Part shown: positions 11,674 through 12,494 of the stretch, in pieces
How positions within the stretch are numbered: position 1 is the first letter of the stretch
Layout of the letters: each line of letters begins with the position of its first letter
Assembly (NCBI GenBank): GCA_040905365.1
Contig: JBBDRQ010000007.1
Coordinates: forward strand, 1-12,494
Source: JAHWKV01 sp040905365
Lineage (GTDB): Bacteria; Actinomycetota; CADDZG01; JAHWKV01
Length of the DNA stretch: 12,494 bases
Direction of reading: 5' to 3'
Program-made: the position numbers and the translations under genes
Notes under the pieces: generated by a model
What the model was told of the DNA's origin: nothing
The model's database searches: none
What the model saw: the letters and a program-made list of their open reading frames with translations, nothing else

Positions 11674-12367
11674 ATGAGCTTCCTGCTCGCCAACTGGAAG
11701 ATGTACACCACGACCACCGAGGCGGTTGCCCTCTTTGCGGACATTCAGCAGGGCCTGCGGGAGCGGGCCGAGGCGGGCCGGCAGCTGCCTCTACCGATCA
11801 TCTGCCCACCTTTTTTGTCGCCCCCACACCGGAGAGATCTCGGCGCCCATGCTAAAAGAGCTGGCCGACTACGTCATGATCGGCCACAGCGAGCGGCGGC
11901 GGGCCGGGGAGACCGACGATCAGATTGCGGCCAAGGTGGCGGCTGCGGCCGGCGCTGGCTTGATACCTATTTTGTTCGTCGGCGAGGACGATCAGACCGA
12001 CTCCGCCGCGTCGCAAAGCGAACAGCGCCTGCTGGCCGGCCTGTCCGTTGTGGATGCAGGCCGCAGCCCGATTCTGGTGGTGTACGAACCGACCTGGGCG
12101 GTTGGCGCCAAGCGGCCGGCGGACGTCGCCTACGTGGAGGCGGTGGTCGAGCGCCTAAAGGCTCGAATGATCGATCTCGGAATCGAGGATCCGCAGATCA
12201 TCTACGGCGGAACGGTTACCGCCGACAACGTCGAGCAATTCGCCCAGCTCAAGAACCTCGACGGCGTGGGCGCCACGCGGGGGAGCCTGAACGCCGACGC
12301 CTTCCTGGCGATGGCGGACCAACTGGGGGAGTATCGGGGAGATCTTGGATCAACGGTCCAACCCTAG
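11674..12367 (+). pseudogene. tpiA: Triosephosphate isomerase, broken by an internal deletion with frameshift
   Basis: Two consecutive frames together spell one isomerase. Frame A (11674 to about 11820) gives ANWKMYTTTTEAV with the substrate-binding Asn7 and Lys9, ending at CPPFLS. Frame B (from about 11822) gives HTGEISAPML, GHSERR (catalytic His, codon 11885), FVGED, YEPTWAVG (catalytic Glu, codon 12086), IYGGTV and GVGATRGSL. Between PPF and TGE only about five residues remain where normal TIMs have about 30. Strand 3 and the dimer-interface loop with GAQN are therefore missing, and the loss is not a multiple of three. The rest is well preserved with no other stop, so the break is recent or an assembly error. 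Family members act on dihydroxyacetone phosphate; FVGE and ATRGS differ from typical CVGE and GGAS, so a paralogue for another ketose phosphate is possible. Confidence 0.85.
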
Positions 12368-12385
12368 CCCTATTGTCTCGGGTGC

Positions 12386-12394
12386 TGGTACGAT
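12386..12394 (+). promoter_or_regulatory. Extended -10 promoter (TGGTACGAT) of the tRNA gene
   Basis: TGG plus TACGAT ends 10 nt before the first base of the tRNA, placing the transcript start a few bases upstream of the mature 5' end. It shares TGnTACGAT with the element at 10514. A TTGTCT at 12373 is too close to be its -35. Confidence 0.45.
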
Positions 12395-12404
12395 GACTAT
12401 CTAC

Positions 12405-12480
12405 GCGGACGTGGCTCAGTTGGTAGAGCATCACCTTGCCAAGGTGAGGGTCGCCGGTTCGAATCCGGTCGTCCGCTCCA
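12405..12480 (+). tRNA. tRNA-Gly(GCC): tRNA-Gly (anticodon GCC)
   Basis: A complete 76-nt cloverleaf. Acceptor stem GCGGACG pairs perfectly with CGTCCGC; D-arm GCTC/GAGC; anticodon stem TCACC/GGTGA with loop TTGCCAA, anticodon GCC at 12438-12440; a 5-nt variable loop; T-arm GCCGG/CCGGT with TTCGAAT. The discriminator is T and the CCA end is encoded in the DNA (12478-12480). It reads the glycine codons GGC and GGT, the former dominant in high-GC genomes. It begins 38 nt after the isomerase stop with its own promoter. Fourteen AT-rich bases follow, containing GATTA-AA-TAATC, before the window ends. Confidence 0.97.
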
Positions 12481-12494
12481 GATTAAATAATCTA

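Noticed and set aside
12481..12492. GATTA-AA-TAATC palindrome after the tRNA as a terminator or att site
   Set aside because: A 5-bp AT-only stem with a 2-nt loop cannot form a stable hairpin, and no duplicate of the tRNA 3' end or integrase gene is seen in the window.
1..12494. CRISPR arrays, insertion sequences, phage genes or toxin-antitoxin pairs
   Set aside because: No spaced short repeats, transposase or integrase motifs, terminal inverted repeats or small paired genes were found on either strand.

Overview
The window is high-GC DNA that reads like an uncultured actinobacterium (Actinomycetota). Pointers are an InhA-type enoyl-ACP reductase, a luciferase-like (LLM/F420-type) oxidoreductase, an actinobacterial CopC-CopD copper gene cluster, GTG and TTG starts, and TAnnnT -10 boxes sitting 7 nt in front of ATG codons. 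It is a draft assembly: exactly 100 N lie at 10169-10268, and one gene further right (a triosephosphate isomerase) is broken.

Left block (1-7856), all on the minus strand. Read in the direction of transcription: an LLM-class oxidoreductase (7856-7062); a six-bladed TolB/PD40-type beta-propeller lipoprotein (7025-6090); fabI (6028-5225); a small unknown acidic protein (5215-4880); then a four-gene copper cluster consisting of a four-helix membrane protein (4836-4264), a secreted and C-terminally anchored protein with a mature N-terminal His (4206-3592), a CopC-CopD fusion with two extra beta-sandwich domains (3587-1644), and a membrane protein with a His-containing DUF4399-like outer domain (1647-1000). 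A HAD-family hydrolase (955-191) and the start of a membrane-anchored protein (188 to the window edge) follow. Gene spacing in the copper cluster is short, with one ATGA overlap, so it is probably cotranscribed. Its members would handle copper on the outer side of the membrane.

Middle (7864-9650). A divergent, mutually overlapping promoter pair separates the LLM gene from a plus-strand membrane-anchored zinc metalloprotease-like protein (HEMGH motif, Pro/Ser stalk, one C-terminal membrane helix). Its 3' end overlaps, tail to tail, an unrecognised 252-aa protein read from 9615 to 8857.

Right block (9681-12494), plus strand. nrdR (regulator of ribonucleotide reductase genes) runs into the gap, and the C-terminal part of a dUTPase emerges from it; both act on deoxynucleotide supply. 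The open frame spanning the Ns is an artefact of the placeholder. Next come a Gfo/Idh/MocA-type sugar oxidoreductase and, 27 nt later, a triosephosphate-isomerase gene interrupted by an internal deletion with a frameshift. A tRNA-Gly(GCC) with encoded CCA closes the window.

The most interesting points are the repeated TAnnnT-N7-ATG arrangement, which predicts leaderless mRNAs and corrects one start; the composition of the copper cluster; the membrane-anchored zincin; and the broken isomerase. No phage, CRISPR, transposon or obvious defence system is visible. No stretch longer than 300 bases lacks a gene, apart from what the N gap hides.
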